A DNA stretch of 64,000 nucleotides, from assembly GCF_900626075.1 (NCBI RefSeq), contig NZ_UYZY01000003.1:496001-560000 (forward strand), written 5' to 3'. Origin of the DNA: Clostridium transplantifaecale (GTDB lineage: Bacteria; Bacillota; Clostridia; Lachnospirales; Lachnospiraceae). The notes under the pieces are model-generated. The model was not told the DNA's origin. It saw only the letters and a list, made by a program, of their open reading frames with translations, and did not search any database. The position numbers and the translations under genes were made by a program. Of this stretch, positions 17,549-26,060 are shown one piece after another (the first letter of the stretch is position 1; every line of letters starts with the position of its first letter).

Positions 17549-20287
17549 ATGGAAGGTAGAGAGGAAGGCATACTGGATAACACTCAGGAAATTAAAACAG
17601 AGAATATGCCGGAAAATAAACCGGGTAGCCAGTCTGAAGCTGCTCAGAACCAGCAGACAGAACACGTTTCGGAAAGCCGAGCAGTGAATGAATCAGATAA
17701 CCGGACGGAAGGCGGACGGGAAGGCCAGCCGGAGGGAACTCAGCCGAATACGCCGGCCACTGGCGGACAGCAAAGACAGCGGAAGAGCAGAAAAGATAAA
17801 AAACATGAGATAAAGCAGCAGAAGAACCTTAAAAAGCAGGAAAAAAAGAAAAAGGAGGACAATTCCAAAGGTCTGTGGAGATATATAAAGATTGTGTTCC
17901 GTTCTATGTTTAAGGTCCTTAAAGTCATGTTTATGACGCTGTTCATCATATGCGTGTTAGCCCTTCTGGCGGCAGCCGGGATTGGGGCATACAAGGTCTA
18001 TCCGATGTATAAGGAATACAAAACCCAGGTGGCTGGGATTGTGGAGGCCAGCACTCTTGATACGTTCCGCCTGCAGGAGGCCAGCTTTATCTACGATGCC
18101 AACGGCGACGTTCTGGCGAAACTGACCGGGGATGAAGATTCCAGTTATCTGCCCTATGAGGAGATACCGGAATACGCGGTAAACGCTTTTATTGCGATAG
18201 AGGACAGGACATTCTGGGACAATTCGGGAATCGATCTGAAGGGGATTTTCCGTGTTGCCATTAACTACTTTAAGACGGAAGGGGAAGAAATGCATGGAGC
18301 CAGCACGATTACCCAACAGCTTGCACGAAACAGGTTCCTGACAAGGGAAGTCTCCATTGAGCGTAAGGCTAAGGAGATGCTTGTCGCCATGGATCTGACG
18401 AAGAAGTATACAAAGAAACAGATCATGGAATTTTATATCAATGATATCAGTTTTGCCAATACATATTACGGCCTACAGGCGGCGGCCAGGGGATATTTCG
18501 GCATGGATGCCGGGGATTTGAGCCTCAGCCAGATTGCATATCTTTGTGCGATACCGAACTCGCCGTCGTACTATAACCCGTACAAGCATCCGGAGAACGC
18601 GATTAAGAGGAGAGACAAGATCCTGGGCGATATGAAGGATATGGGATTTATCTCGGAGTCGGAGTATACGGAAGCGCTGAATGAGACTATCAACGTGCAG
18701 AGGCAGAAGACGCCGATGAGAAATTATGAGACGACGTATGCTATTGACTGTGCAATCCGCTATCTGATGCGGATGGACGGATTTGAATTCAAGTACGGTT
18801 TCCAGGATAAGGAAAAGTATGTGGAGTACAAGAAACAGTATGAAGAAGTCTATAATCAGGAGAGGGATAACCTCTATACCGGCGGTTATACTATCTACAC
18901 TTCCCTGGATCCCGCCAAGCAGCAGATGCTGCAGGAATCGGTGGACAGCGTCCTGACCTTTGACGAAGCGGTGGCGGCCAACGGAATCTATTCCCTACAG
19001 GGAGCTGCGACCGTGGTTGACAACAGCAACAACAAGGTGGTTGCCATCGTAGGCGGCCGGAGCCAGGAGACGGATACTTATACGCTGAACCGTGCATTCC
19101 AGAGCTTCCGTCAACCGGGAAGTACCATCAAACCGCTGATCGTCTATGCACCGGCTTTGGAGAACGGATATAAATCCACGACGATGGTGAAGAACATCAA
19201 GGTGGAGGACGCCAAGAAGAAGGATGCAGTGGTAAAAGATCTGCCGGGTGACATGATGCCTCTGAGGACCGCGCTTGAGAAGAGCCGGAACGGTGTTGCA
19301 TGGTATATCTACGACGACATTACACCGGAGCTCGGGATGTCCTACCTCACACAGATGAGATTTGACAATATCGTTCCCGACGACTATTATCCTGCTTCGG
19401 CTCTCGGCGGATTTACATATGGAGCCACAACGGAGGAGATGGCCGGAGCGTATGCGGCCCTGGCGGACAGCGGACGGTATAAGGAACCGACCTGTATCAT
19501 GAAGCTGATCGACAATACGGGAAAAGATGTTTTTGAAGAATATCCGGTTATCCAGGTTTATCAGGAGAATACGGCCAATGTGATGACGGATATCATGAAA
19601 GGCGTTATCTCAAGGGGTACGGCCGCTTCGATGGGCTGGAGAGGTGATATAGAGGCTGCCGGTAAGACCGGTACGACCAACAGCAGTAAGGACGGCTGGT
19701 TCTGCGGCATGACGCCGTATTATACGGTTTCCGTGTGGGTAGGTTATGATCAGCCGAAGATGCTGTCGAACCTGTACGGCGCAACTTATCCGGCATCTAT
19801 ATGGAAGAAAGCGATGCAGCAGCTGGTGGACGGCTTGGAGCCGGCGTCATTTACAAAGCCGGGACCGGAGACTGGGATCGGAGACGGCAGCGAGTATCTG
19901 CCGGGCCGTGACGATGACGAGATTCTTTCCGAGGGATATACGGTAGGCGATTTCCGCAGGGATCACGCGCTGGCCGATACAGCACAGGAACTGATAGATC
20001 AGATGAGAAAATCAGGCTCCAGCACGAGAAAACAGCTTAAAGGCGAGGCCGAAGCCCTGATTAACCAGATCAGCGGAACTACGCTGAGAAACAGGATGAC
20101 GGGAATTCTGAATTCATCGGGAAGCAGCTCGGGAGGAGCAGCGCCGCCGCCTGTCCTGCCTCCGGCCGAAGTGCCGACGCAGGAGGAAACACCGCCGGAG
20201 ACGGTTCCTTCCGGTCCTGGAAGCGATACCAGTAACAAGGGGAAACAGGATATACCGCAGGGTCCTGCGATGGAGATTGTAGAATAA
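17549..20287 (+). CDS. Class A penicillin-binding protein (transglycosylase/transpeptidase)
   Basis: A bifunctional peptidoglycan synthase of 912 residues. A long charged cytoplasmic N-terminus (about 1-120; Gln/Lys/Glu-rich) precedes one membrane helix (about 123-148). The GT51 transglycosylase domain has AIEDRTFWDNSGIDLKGI and GASTITQQLARN (about 251). The transpeptidase domain has the active Ser in GSTIKP (about 525), SRN (KSRNGVAWY) and KTGTTN (about 705). The C-terminal 100 residues are a Ser/Pro/Gly-rich tail. It is followed at 15 bases by a DtxR-type regulator, so the two are probably co-transcribed. Confidence 0.92.
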   Translation: MEGREEGILDNTQEIKTENMPENKPGSQSEAAQNQQTEHVSESRAVNESDNRTEGGREGQPEGTQPNTPATGGQQRQRKSRKDKKHEIKQQKNLKKQEKKKKEDNSKGLWRYIKIVFRSMFKVLKVMFMTLFIICVLALLAAAGIGAYKVYPMYKEYKTQVAGIVEASTLDTFRLQEASFIYDANGDVLAKLTGDEDSSYLPYEEIPEYAVNAFIAIEDRTFWDNSGIDLKGIFRVAINYFKTEGEEMHGASTITQQLARNRFLTREVSIERKAKEMLVAMDLTKKYTKKQIMEFYINDISFANTYYGLQAAARGYFGMDAGDLSLSQIAYLCAIPNSPSYYNPYKHPENAIKRRDKILGDMKDMGFISESEYTEALNETINVQRQKTPMRNYETTYAIDCAIRYLMRMDGFEFKYGFQDKEKYVEYKKQYEEVYNQERDNLYTGGYTIYTSLDPAKQQMLQESVDSVLTFDEAVAANGIYSLQGAATVVDNSNNKVVAIVGGRSQETDTYTLNRAFQSFRQPGSTIKPLIVYAPALENGYKSTTMVKNIKVEDAKKKDAVVKDLPGDMMPLRTALEKSRNGVAWYIYDDITPELGMSYLTQMRFDNIVPDDYYPASALGGFTYGATTEEMAGAYAALADSGRYKEPTCIMKLIDNTGKDVFEEYPVIQVYQENTANVMTDIMKGVISRGTAASMGWRGDIEAAGKTGTTNSSKDGWFCGMTPYYTVSVWVGYDQPKMLSNLYGATYPASIWKKAMQQLVDGLEPASFTKPGPETGIGDGSEYLPGRDDDEILSEGYTVGDFRRDHALADTAQELIDQMRKSGSSTRKQLKGEAEALINQISGTTLRNRMTGILNSSGSSSGGAAPPPVLPPAEVPTQEETPPETVPSGPGSDTSNKGKQDIPQGPAMEIVE

Positions 20288-20302
20288 AGAGGAGAGGTTA
20301 TT

Positions 20303-20692
20303 TTGAAAATACAGCAGTCAGCAGAAGATTACCTGGAGACAATACTTGTTTTAAGCAGGCGCAAACCGATGATACGCTCTATCGATATTGTGAATGAACT
20401 GGGGTATTCCAAACCCAGCGTCAGCATTGCGATGAAGAACCTGAGAGAGAACGGTTACATCTCAATGGATCATGAGGGATATATCACGCTGGAGCCTTCC
20501 GGCCGGGAGATTGCCGAGACGATTTATGAGCGTCATACGATGCTCACCGATCTGCTCGTTGCGCTCGGCGTGAGCAGGGAGACAGCGGTTGAGGATGCCT
20601 GCAGGATTGAACACGTTGTAAGCTCGGAGAGCTTTGCGGCAATCAAGAAGCATGTGACGGAGAAAACAAACCCGTCGCCGGGAAATAAGTAA
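20303..20692 (+). CDS. DtxR/MntR family metal-dependent regulator
   Basis: The 129-residue protein has an N-terminal winged helix (EDYLETILVLSRRKPMIRSIDIVNELGYSKPSVS) and a DtxR dimerisation domain with metal-site residues (ERH near 76-78, CRIEH near 97-101). It lacks the C-terminal SH3 domain, as in MntR. The start is a TTG preceded by AGGAGAGG. Regulation of manganese or iron homeostasis is inferred from family; the gene lies near a putative MntP-like membrane gene and a cation ATPase. A strong terminator follows. Confidence 0.87.
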   Translation: MKIQQSAEDYLETILVLSRRKPMIRSIDIVNELGYSKPSVSIAMKNLRENGYISMDHEGYITLEPSGREIAETIYERHTMLTDLLVALGVSRETAVEDACRIEHVVSSESFAAIKKHVTEKTNPSPGNK

Positions 20693-20733
20693 AAGTGAGA
20701 AGCATGATTCGTGTACTTTTCGCCACCTTCAGT

Positions 20734-20779
20734 AAAAACGGACAGAACCCTGATTATTTCAGCGTTCTGTCCGTTTTTT
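20734..20779 (+). terminator. Rho-independent terminator after the DtxR-type gene
   Basis: AAAAACGGACAGAAC pairs with GTTCTGTCCGTTTTTT around a 15-base loop. The symmetric A and T tracts let it act on both strands, so it may also stop transcription of the DUF4397 gene. Confidence 0.93.
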
Positions 20780-20834
20780 GTCGAAGGCGGCGACCTGTTC
20801 TAGAAGCGCACTCATGCCGGGCGCGACTGCCATT

Positions 20835-21446
20835 TTAAGCGGTTATAATCTGTACGGAGAAGTTGTTTACTGTTCCGAGGATAGCCAGTGTATAGCTGTT
20901 TCCGCCGCGGAACTGAACGCCTGTGTCGATAATCGGAACGCCCGGATTCGTTCTTCTGTAAATAGTCAGCCGGTATACGCCCGGAATAATGTGAAGGTAT
21001 CTTGTATAATTCATGTAGTCCAGATTCGACACGACGAGGCGTCCGTTTAAGTAAATGTCAAGGGGTTCACGGATGGCCGATGCATTGTAGAAGCGTACAT
21101 GGGCAATATCGGAGGTCGTGGAGAAGAATGGAGAGAGTGTTCCCCAGGTCCAGAGAATTCCGGTTGGGGAGTTTGGCCATACCACTGTACCGGTACAGTT
21201 AATGCAACCCTGATTGTTGTTTGAAGGGAGAGAAGGGGTTACAGGTCCGATGGGGCCGAAACCGGGAGTAGCCGGAACGTCGTTTCCGCCGCCGGGAAGA
21301 GAAGGGGTAGACGGGCCTTCCGGACCGAAGCCGGGAGTGGCCGGAACGTCATTTGCATTTCCTGTGTCCGGGACAGAAGGAGTAACGGGACCTTCCGGGC
21401 CGAATCCGGGGGTTGCAGTCGTATCGTCATAGTTGTAGGTTTCCAT
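20835..21446 (-). CDS. DUF4397-type protein with N-terminal PGFGPEGP repeats
   Basis: The 203-residue protein has no signal peptide. Three 14-residue repeats ATPGFGP(E/I)GP(V/S)TPS occupy residues 11-24, 36-49 and 59-72, separated by Asn/Gly linkers, then GCINCTG. Residues about 95-203 form a beta-rich domain (HVRFYNASAIREPLDIYLNG, LHIIPGVYRLTIYR) matching DUF4397. Short Gly/Pro repeats joined to this domain recall spore-coat or surface proteins of clostridia, but function is not known. The gene is convergent with the DtxR-type gene. The start follows a weak GAGGT. Confidence 0.7.
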   Translation of the reverse strand: METYNYDDTTATPGFGPEGPVTPSVPDTGNANDVPATPGFGPEGPSTPSLPGGGNDVPATPGFGPIGPVTPSLPSNNNQGCINCTGTVVWPNSPTGILWTWGTLSPFFSTTSDIAHVRFYNASAIREPLDIYLNGRLVVSNLDYMNYTRYLHIIPGVYRLTIYRRTNPGVPIIDTGVQFRGGNSYTLAILGTVNNFSVQIITA

Positions 21447-21539
21447 ATATCTGATACCTCGCTTGTTTTTTATATATTATTATATGGAAGGAAGAGAAAG
21501 AAGTTCATAGGTAACAGAAAAAAGAGAGAGATATTTCTA

Positions 21540-21568
21540 TTGAAACAAAAGCTCAGATCATATATAAT
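21540..21568 (+). promoter_or_regulatory. Sigma-A promoter of the NhaC gene
   Basis: TTGAAA (21540-21545), 17 bases, TATAAT (21563-21568), 66 bases upstream of the start. Confidence 0.7.
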
Positions 21569-21634
21569 TATGTACTATAATGTCTGGTTATATCAGATAT
21601 AGCTTTTACTTACTAAATAAACAGGGGGATTTCC

Positions 21635-22921
21635 ATGAGTCAGAGTGAAAATAAGGGAAGAGCGTCGGCGCTTCTTCCTATTATCGTGTTTCTTTTAATT
21701 TTTCTTGGATCAGGATTTATAACAGGGGACTTTTACAGTATGCCTGCGATTGTAGCATTTCTGATAGCGCTGGTGGTGGCCTTTGCCCAGAACCGCAGCC
21801 TCAAATTTTCTGAAAAAATCAAGCTGGCGGCAGCGGGAGTCGGGGATGAGAACATTATTACGATGTGCCTGATTTTCCTTGCGGCAGGCGCTTTTTCCGG
21901 TTCGGTTAAGGCGGCAGGCGGCGTGGAGAGCACCGTGTCGCTGGGACTCTCCATTATGCCGTCAGGAATGGCAGTGGCGGGTCTTTTTGTCATCGCCTGT
22001 TTTATTTCTATTTCCATGGGTACGTCTGTGGGAACAATCACGGCGCTTGGCCCTATTGCCGTGGGAATCAGCGATAAGACCGGTTTTTCCCTGGCGCTCT
22101 GCGCGGGAGCGGTGGTCGGTGGAGCGATGTTCGGCGACAACCTTTCTATGATTTCCGATACAACGATTGCGGCGGTGAAAACACAAGGCTGCGAGATGAA
22201 GGACAAGTTCCGCGAGAACTTTATGATCGTGCTTCCGGCAGCGGTAGTGACCGTGATTATTTTCCTTGTTTTGGCAGGGAAATCAGAGTATGACGTGGGA
22301 GCTCTTTCTTACAACATATTCAAGGTTCTTCCGTATCTGGTCGTGCTCATAGGCGCCCTTGCAGGAATTAACGTCTTTATTGTGCTGATATCAGGGACTG
22401 TGCTCTCCCTTATTGTGGGACTGGCTACCGGGGCTTTCGGTCCGGCGGAGATGTTTGTACATGTGGGAGACGGAATCATGGGGATGTATGATATTACCGT
22501 TATTTCTATGATTGTAGCCTGTATCGTGGCCCTGGTGAAGGAATATGGCGGTATCGATTTTGTGCTTTCTGTCATTCGCAAGAGAATTAACAGTGAGAAG
22601 GGCGGAGAGCTGGGAATTGCCGCTCTGTCGCTGCTGGTGGATATGTGTACGGCCAACAACACGGTTGCCATTGTAATGGCCGGCCCTATTGCAAAAGAAA
22701 TCAGCAATGACTTCGGTGTGACTCCCAGGCGTTCGGCATCTCTCCTGGATATGTTCAGTTCCATGGGACAGGGGCTGATTCCTTACGGCGCGCAGCTTCT
22801 GGCGGCGGCCAGCCTGACGGGGCTTACACCGTTTGACATTATACCATACTGTTTTTATCCGATATTAATGGGAGTCAGCGGACTGGTTTTCATTTTTATT
22901 AAAAAGAGACAGCAGGGATAG
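21635..22921 (+). CDS. NhaC family Na+/H+ antiporter-like protein
   Basis: A polytopic membrane protein (428 residues, about 11 helices) of the NhaC/ArsB ion-transporter superfamily. Helix breaks with the family pattern are seen at SISMGTSVGTITALGPIAVG, GAMFGDNLSMISDTTIAAVKTQGCEM and DMCTANNTVAIVMAGPIA. The family exchanges sodium or an organic substrate for protons. Its downstream neighbour, 36 bases away, is a sodium-coupled amino-acid symporter, so exporting sodium to support that carrier is an attractive inference. Confidence 0.85.
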   Translation: MSQSENKGRASALLPIIVFLLIFLGSGFITGDFYSMPAIVAFLIALVVAFAQNRSLKFSEKIKLAAAGVGDENIITMCLIFLAAGAFSGSVKAAGGVESTVSLGLSIMPSGMAVAGLFVIACFISISMGTSVGTITALGPIAVGISDKTGFSLALCAGAVVGGAMFGDNLSMISDTTIAAVKTQGCEMKDKFRENFMIVLPAAVVTVIIFLVLAGKSEYDVGALSYNIFKVLPYLVVLIGALAGINVFIVLISGTVLSLIVGLATGAFGPAEMFVHVGDGIMGMYDITVISMIVACIVALVKEYGGIDFVLSVIRKRINSEKGGELGIAALSLLVDMCTANNTVAIVMAGPIAKEISNDFGVTPRRSASLLDMFSSMGQGLIPYGAQLLAAASLTGLTPFDIIPYCFYPILMGVSGLVFIFIKKRQQG

Positions 22922-22957
22922 AATGCAATTTAATGAGAAAGTAAGAGGACACAATTT

Positions 22958-24283
22958 ATGAATACGAGAAATCAATGGGCCAGCAAGCTTGGCTTTATCA
23001 TGGCGACGGCAGGCGCTGCCATCGGCCTTGGAAATCTGTGGAAATTCCCTTATCTGATGGGAAGAAACGGCGGGTTTCCATTCCTTGTCGCCTATCTGGC
23101 CTTTATTGTAATCCTGGGACTGCCGGTCATGATGACGGAGATGTCTCTGGGAAGAAAAACGCGCCATGATCCGGTGCAGGCCTATGCTGATATTGATCCC
23201 CATGCAAGAATTGTGGGAATATTCGGCACACTGGCGGCTTTTATCATCTTAAGCTATTATAGTGTCATCGGCGGCTGGATTATCAAATATATAATCAGCT
23301 ACGGCACAACACTCGCGGCTCCGGCCGATTTTACCGCGTTTATCAGCACCGAAGAGCCTGTTATCTGGCACTTTGTCTTTATGGCGATTACGACGGCGAT
23401 CTGTTTCTTCGGTATCAGCGGTATTGAAAAGGCCAGCAAATTTATGATGCCTCTTCTTTTTGTTCTTCTGCTCATCATTATCGTGAGAAGCGTGACGCTT
23501 CCGGGAGCCTCGGAAGGCCTTAAGTTTATTTTTTCTCCGGAGGGATCCGGATTTAGTTTAAGTTCGGTCAGCGCCGCCCTGGGACAGGTTTTCTATTCTC
23601 TCAGCCTCTGTATGGGTATTACCATTACATACGGCAGTTACCTGAGTGAGAAAGAGAATATACCGAGAAGCTGTCTTTCCGTTGCCGGCCTTGATACGGC
23701 GATTGCCATTCTGGCAGGCGTTGCCATCTTCCCGGCTGTATTTTCCTTCCATCTGGAGCCAACCCAGGGACCGGGACTGATCTTCGGCACGCTGCCGATG
23801 GTATTTGCCGAGATAAAGGGCGGTCCACTGTTTGCTTTCCTGTTCTTTGCCCTTGTGTTCTTTGCGGCGGTGACGAGCGCAATTGCCCTCCTGGAGGTGC
23901 CTGTATCCTTTGCAATCGACACACTGAAGTGGTCACGGCGCAAGGCAACCCTTGTGATAGGAAGCGCTATATTCCTTCTGGGAATTCCCAGCGCTCTCTC
24001 CTTTGGAATGCTTGGGGATGTCACAATTCTGAAATACAGTGTTTTTGATTTTATCGGTGTGATTACGGATAATATCCTGCTTCCGCTGGGCGGGCTGACG
24101 ATGTGTTACTATGTGGGCTGGAAGTGGCATCCCGAGTATCTGATTGGTGAGATAGAGAGAGACGGCGTTCCATTCAAACTGAAAAAGCTCTGGATTATCG
24201 CAATTCGCTTCATTACTCCAATTTTGGTTGGTATTGTTACTTTAACAGGTTTTTGGCAGATTTATTTAGTCATATTTAAATAA
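22958..24283 (+). CDS. Sodium-dependent neurotransmitter symporter family transporter
   Basis: A LeuT-fold carrier of 441 residues. The first helix carries the family motif WASKLGFIMATAGAAIGLGN-LWKFPYL with the unwound sodium- and substrate-binding segment (AAIGLGN). Helix 6 contains FYSLSLCMGITITYGSY. About 11 helices are visible, one fewer than LeuT, as in many bacterial members such as MhsT and TnaT. Bacterial homologues import hydrophobic or aromatic amino acids with sodium. It is probably co-transcribed with nhaC upstream. Substrate cannot be read from the sequence. Confidence 0.9.
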   Translation: MNTRNQWASKLGFIMATAGAAIGLGNLWKFPYLMGRNGGFPFLVAYLAFIVILGLPVMMTEMSLGRKTRHDPVQAYADIDPHARIVGIFGTLAAFIILSYYSVIGGWIIKYIISYGTTLAAPADFTAFISTEEPVIWHFVFMAITTAICFFGISGIEKASKFMMPLLFVLLLIIIVRSVTLPGASEGLKFIFSPEGSGFSLSSVSAALGQVFYSLSLCMGITITYGSYLSEKENIPRSCLSVAGLDTAIAILAGVAIFPAVFSFHLEPTQGPGLIFGTLPMVFAEIKGGPLFAFLFFALVFFAAVTSAIALLEVPVSFAIDTLKWSRRKATLVIGSAIFLLGIPSALSFGMLGDVTILKYSVFDFIGVITDNILLPLGGLTMCYYVGWKWHPEYLIGEIERDGVPFKLKKLWIIAIRFITPILVGIVTLTGFWQIYLVIFK

Positions 24284-24376
24284 AAACCAGGACCGAAGAC
24301 ACATAAAATGACAAAAAAATCCAGGACTTACAAGGCTTTTCCAGGACAAGCCTGTCGAATGCAGACCTCCCTGAGG

Positions 24377-24405
24377 TTGACAAAATGCGAAAATGGGCTT
24401 ATAAT
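24377..24405 (+). promoter_or_regulatory. Perfect-consensus sigma-A promoter of the H1-like gene
   Basis: TTGACA (24377-24382), exactly 17 bases, TATAAT (24400-24405). Both hexamers match consensus, so very strong expression is expected. Confidence 0.9.
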
Positions 24406-24482
24406 TCCCTCAATCGACAACAACAGATTAAAGCATCAGAGCAGTTGGGTTTTATCAGAGTTGATTTGAGGAGGAAAAGCAG

Positions 24483-24974
24483 ATGGCAGCAACAAAGAAA
24501 ACTGAGACAAAGGCAGCAGTTGTAAAAGAAACTGCAAAACCTGTGGCTGAAGTGAAAGCAGCAGCGCCGGTAGTACCTGAGATGAAGGAAGAAGCTAAGA
24601 AAGAAGTTGAGATAGCCCCGGAAACGAAGGCAGAGGCACCGAAGAAAGAGGCTGCACCAAAGAAGGTAGCTGCACCGAAAAAGGAAGCCGCTCCAAAGAA
24701 AGAAGCTGCACCGAAAAAAGAAGCCACGGCTAAGAAGGCTCCGGCCAAGAAAGCCCCGGTAAAGAAGGAAGTAAAAACCGCTGTATACATACAGTACGCC
24801 GGAAAAGAGGCAGAAGCGGAGAAGCTCGTCGCAGCAGCTAAGAAAGCATACATAACCGCAGGACATAAAGAGGCAGATATCAAGACGGTTGAAATTTATG
24901 TAAAACCGGAAGAGAATGCAGCGTACTATGTAATCAACGGCGAAGGCTCCGACGAATACAAAATTGTTTACTAA
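24483..24974 (+). CDS. Histone H1-like Lys/Ala/Pro repeat protein with C-terminal DUF6465 domain
   Basis: The 163-residue protein has a basic N-terminal region rich in KEAAPKK and KKAPAKKAPVKK repeats (about residues 50-100). This composition is typical of eukaryotic H1 tails and bacterial nucleoid proteins. It is joined to a folded C-terminal domain (KTAVYIQYAGKEAEAEKLV to YVINGEGSDEYKIVY) of the DUF6465 type found in Lachnospiraceae. A DNA- or RNA-binding, nucleoid-associated role is inferred from charge, not shown. GAGGAGGAAA precedes the ATG. A perfect promoter and terminator bracket the gene, pointing to an abundant protein. Confidence 0.8.
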   Translation: MAATKKTETKAAVVKETAKPVAEVKAAAPVVPEMKEEAKKEVEIAPETKAEAPKKEAAPKKVAAPKKEAAPKKEAAPKKEATAKKAPAKKAPVKKEVKTAVYIQYAGKEAEAEKLVAAAKKAYITAGHKEADIKTVEIYVKPEENAAYYVINGEGSDEYKIVY

Positions 24975-25020
24975 TATGATACCGATATAATACCGACATA
25001 GATGGACTTGAAAAATGATA

Positions 25021-25059
25021 AGCGCCGTTTTGCATGATGCAGACGGCGCTGTTATTTTT
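25021..25059 (+). terminator. Rho-independent terminator after the H1-like gene
   Basis: AGCGCCGT pairs with ACGGCGCT around an inner TGCATGATGCA, followed by GTTATTTTT. Confidence 0.88.
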
Positions 25060-25141
25060 CCTAGAGAAAGGCGGTAGGTGTCCGGCAGACGTTTCCAATG
25101 CTCTGAGGGCGATGCTCTGTGCCCGGCAGCGGCGGGAGTTC

Positions 25142-25894
25142 TCAGTCCAGCAGTTCTACATAGGCTTTAAGGTAGTCAATGCGTTTTATCCCTACCGTTT
25201 CACTCAGGAGAAAATTGGCCAGAAGAATTCCAGTGTTATGTTTCTGCTGAAGGATTGCGAGCTTTTCGGAAATGTTATTTCTATAGTTTTCAGAGGCAAT
25301 TTCCTCTATGAGGAAGACGGCAAAACGGCCGTCTTTTTCTTTTTGCCAAACCAGATCATCACCCTCCTCTGCGGCAGGGACAATAATTCCCCTGATATCA
25401 TTCTTATCATGATCCGGGTCATGGGAATCCATGCAGCGTACATAGAGCGAGGGATTGCGGGTATACCGTATCAATTTATTGCGGTCACTGTACTCAAATC
25501 GGACAACCGTGTCAAAGGGTACGCTCTCATACGTGTAATCCACTGATTTTAAATCGTGTATACTTTTAATATGTTCACTTTTCAGGCAGGCGGATTCATA
25601 CATCGCCGTATACATTCGGATCTTCTCCTCCAGGGTTTCCCTGACGGAGGAGAGGATCTTGTCATAATCTTCGAGGCCAAACTGATTAAACCGTCCCATC
25701 TGCCGTACCGGCATTCCGAGATTCCGGTAAAATGCGATCTCTGCGATATTCGTCAAATCCTTGACCGTGTACTGCCTGTAATTGTTGTCGGCTTTCTCAA
25801 CGCTGAAAATCCCCTTGTCCTGCCAGAAGCGCAGGGTGGATTCAGGAATGTCCAGGAGACGCGAGACTTCGCCGATGGAGAGAAGTTTTTCCAT
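25142..25894 (-). CDS. MerR family transcriptional regulator with C-terminal effector domain
   Basis: The N-terminal winged helix (LLSIGEVSRLLDIPESTLRFWQDKGIFSVEKADNNYRQY, residues 4-42) is of the MerR type. A dimerisation helix with MYTAMYESACLKSEHIKS follows. Residues about 125-250 form an effector domain resembling the GyrI-like or BmrR C-terminal regions in layout, so a small-molecule ligand is likely. The gene has no obvious target beside it: upstream on its own strand lies repeat copy C. AAAGGACCCCTTT-type sequence precedes the ATG. Confidence 0.8.
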   Translation of the reverse strand: MEKLLSIGEVSRLLDIPESTLRFWQDKGIFSVEKADNNYRQYTVKDLTNIAEIAFYRNLGMPVRQMGRFNQFGLEDYDKILSSVRETLEEKIRMYTAMYESACLKSEHIKSIHDLKSVDYTYESVPFDTVVRFEYSDRNKLIRYTRNPSLYVRCMDSHDPDHDKNDIRGIIVPAAEEGDDLVWQKEKDGRFAVFLIEEIASENYRNNISEKLAILQQKHNTGILLANFLLSETVGIKRIDYLKAYVELLD

Positions 25895-26052
25895 AAAGGG
25901 GTCCTTTCTGTGGGTGGGTGAAAAATGAGGACGCCGCCGGGACGGCCGGGGTTCGGGATGGTGGGGGAGGTTGTGAGTCTTCAGTCCCGGTTTACAGGTT
26001 GTTGCGGGTGGGGAATCCGGGCAGAAAAAGTTCCTGCGGGAAACGCTTGCGC

Positions 26053-26060
26053 TCTTTGGA
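26053..26060. repeat. Target-site duplication of the ISL3 element (left copy)
   Basis: TCTTTGGA at 26053-26060 is repeated at 27955-27962, directly abutting both inverted repeats. Eight bases is the length known for the ISL3 family. Confidence 0.92.

Noticed and set aside
21214..21440. Tandem repeats resembling a CRISPR array
   Set aside because: The three repeats are 14-codon protein repeats in a coding frame with similar linkers and no unique spacers.
24399..24866. Minus-strand Cys/Phe/Leu-rich frame
   Set aside because: It mirrors the Lys/Ala repeats of the H1-like gene, which has a perfect promoter and ribosome site on the plus strand.
25034..25546. Plus-strand frame of 170 codons
   Set aside because: It is antisense to the MerR gene, which has clear family motifs.
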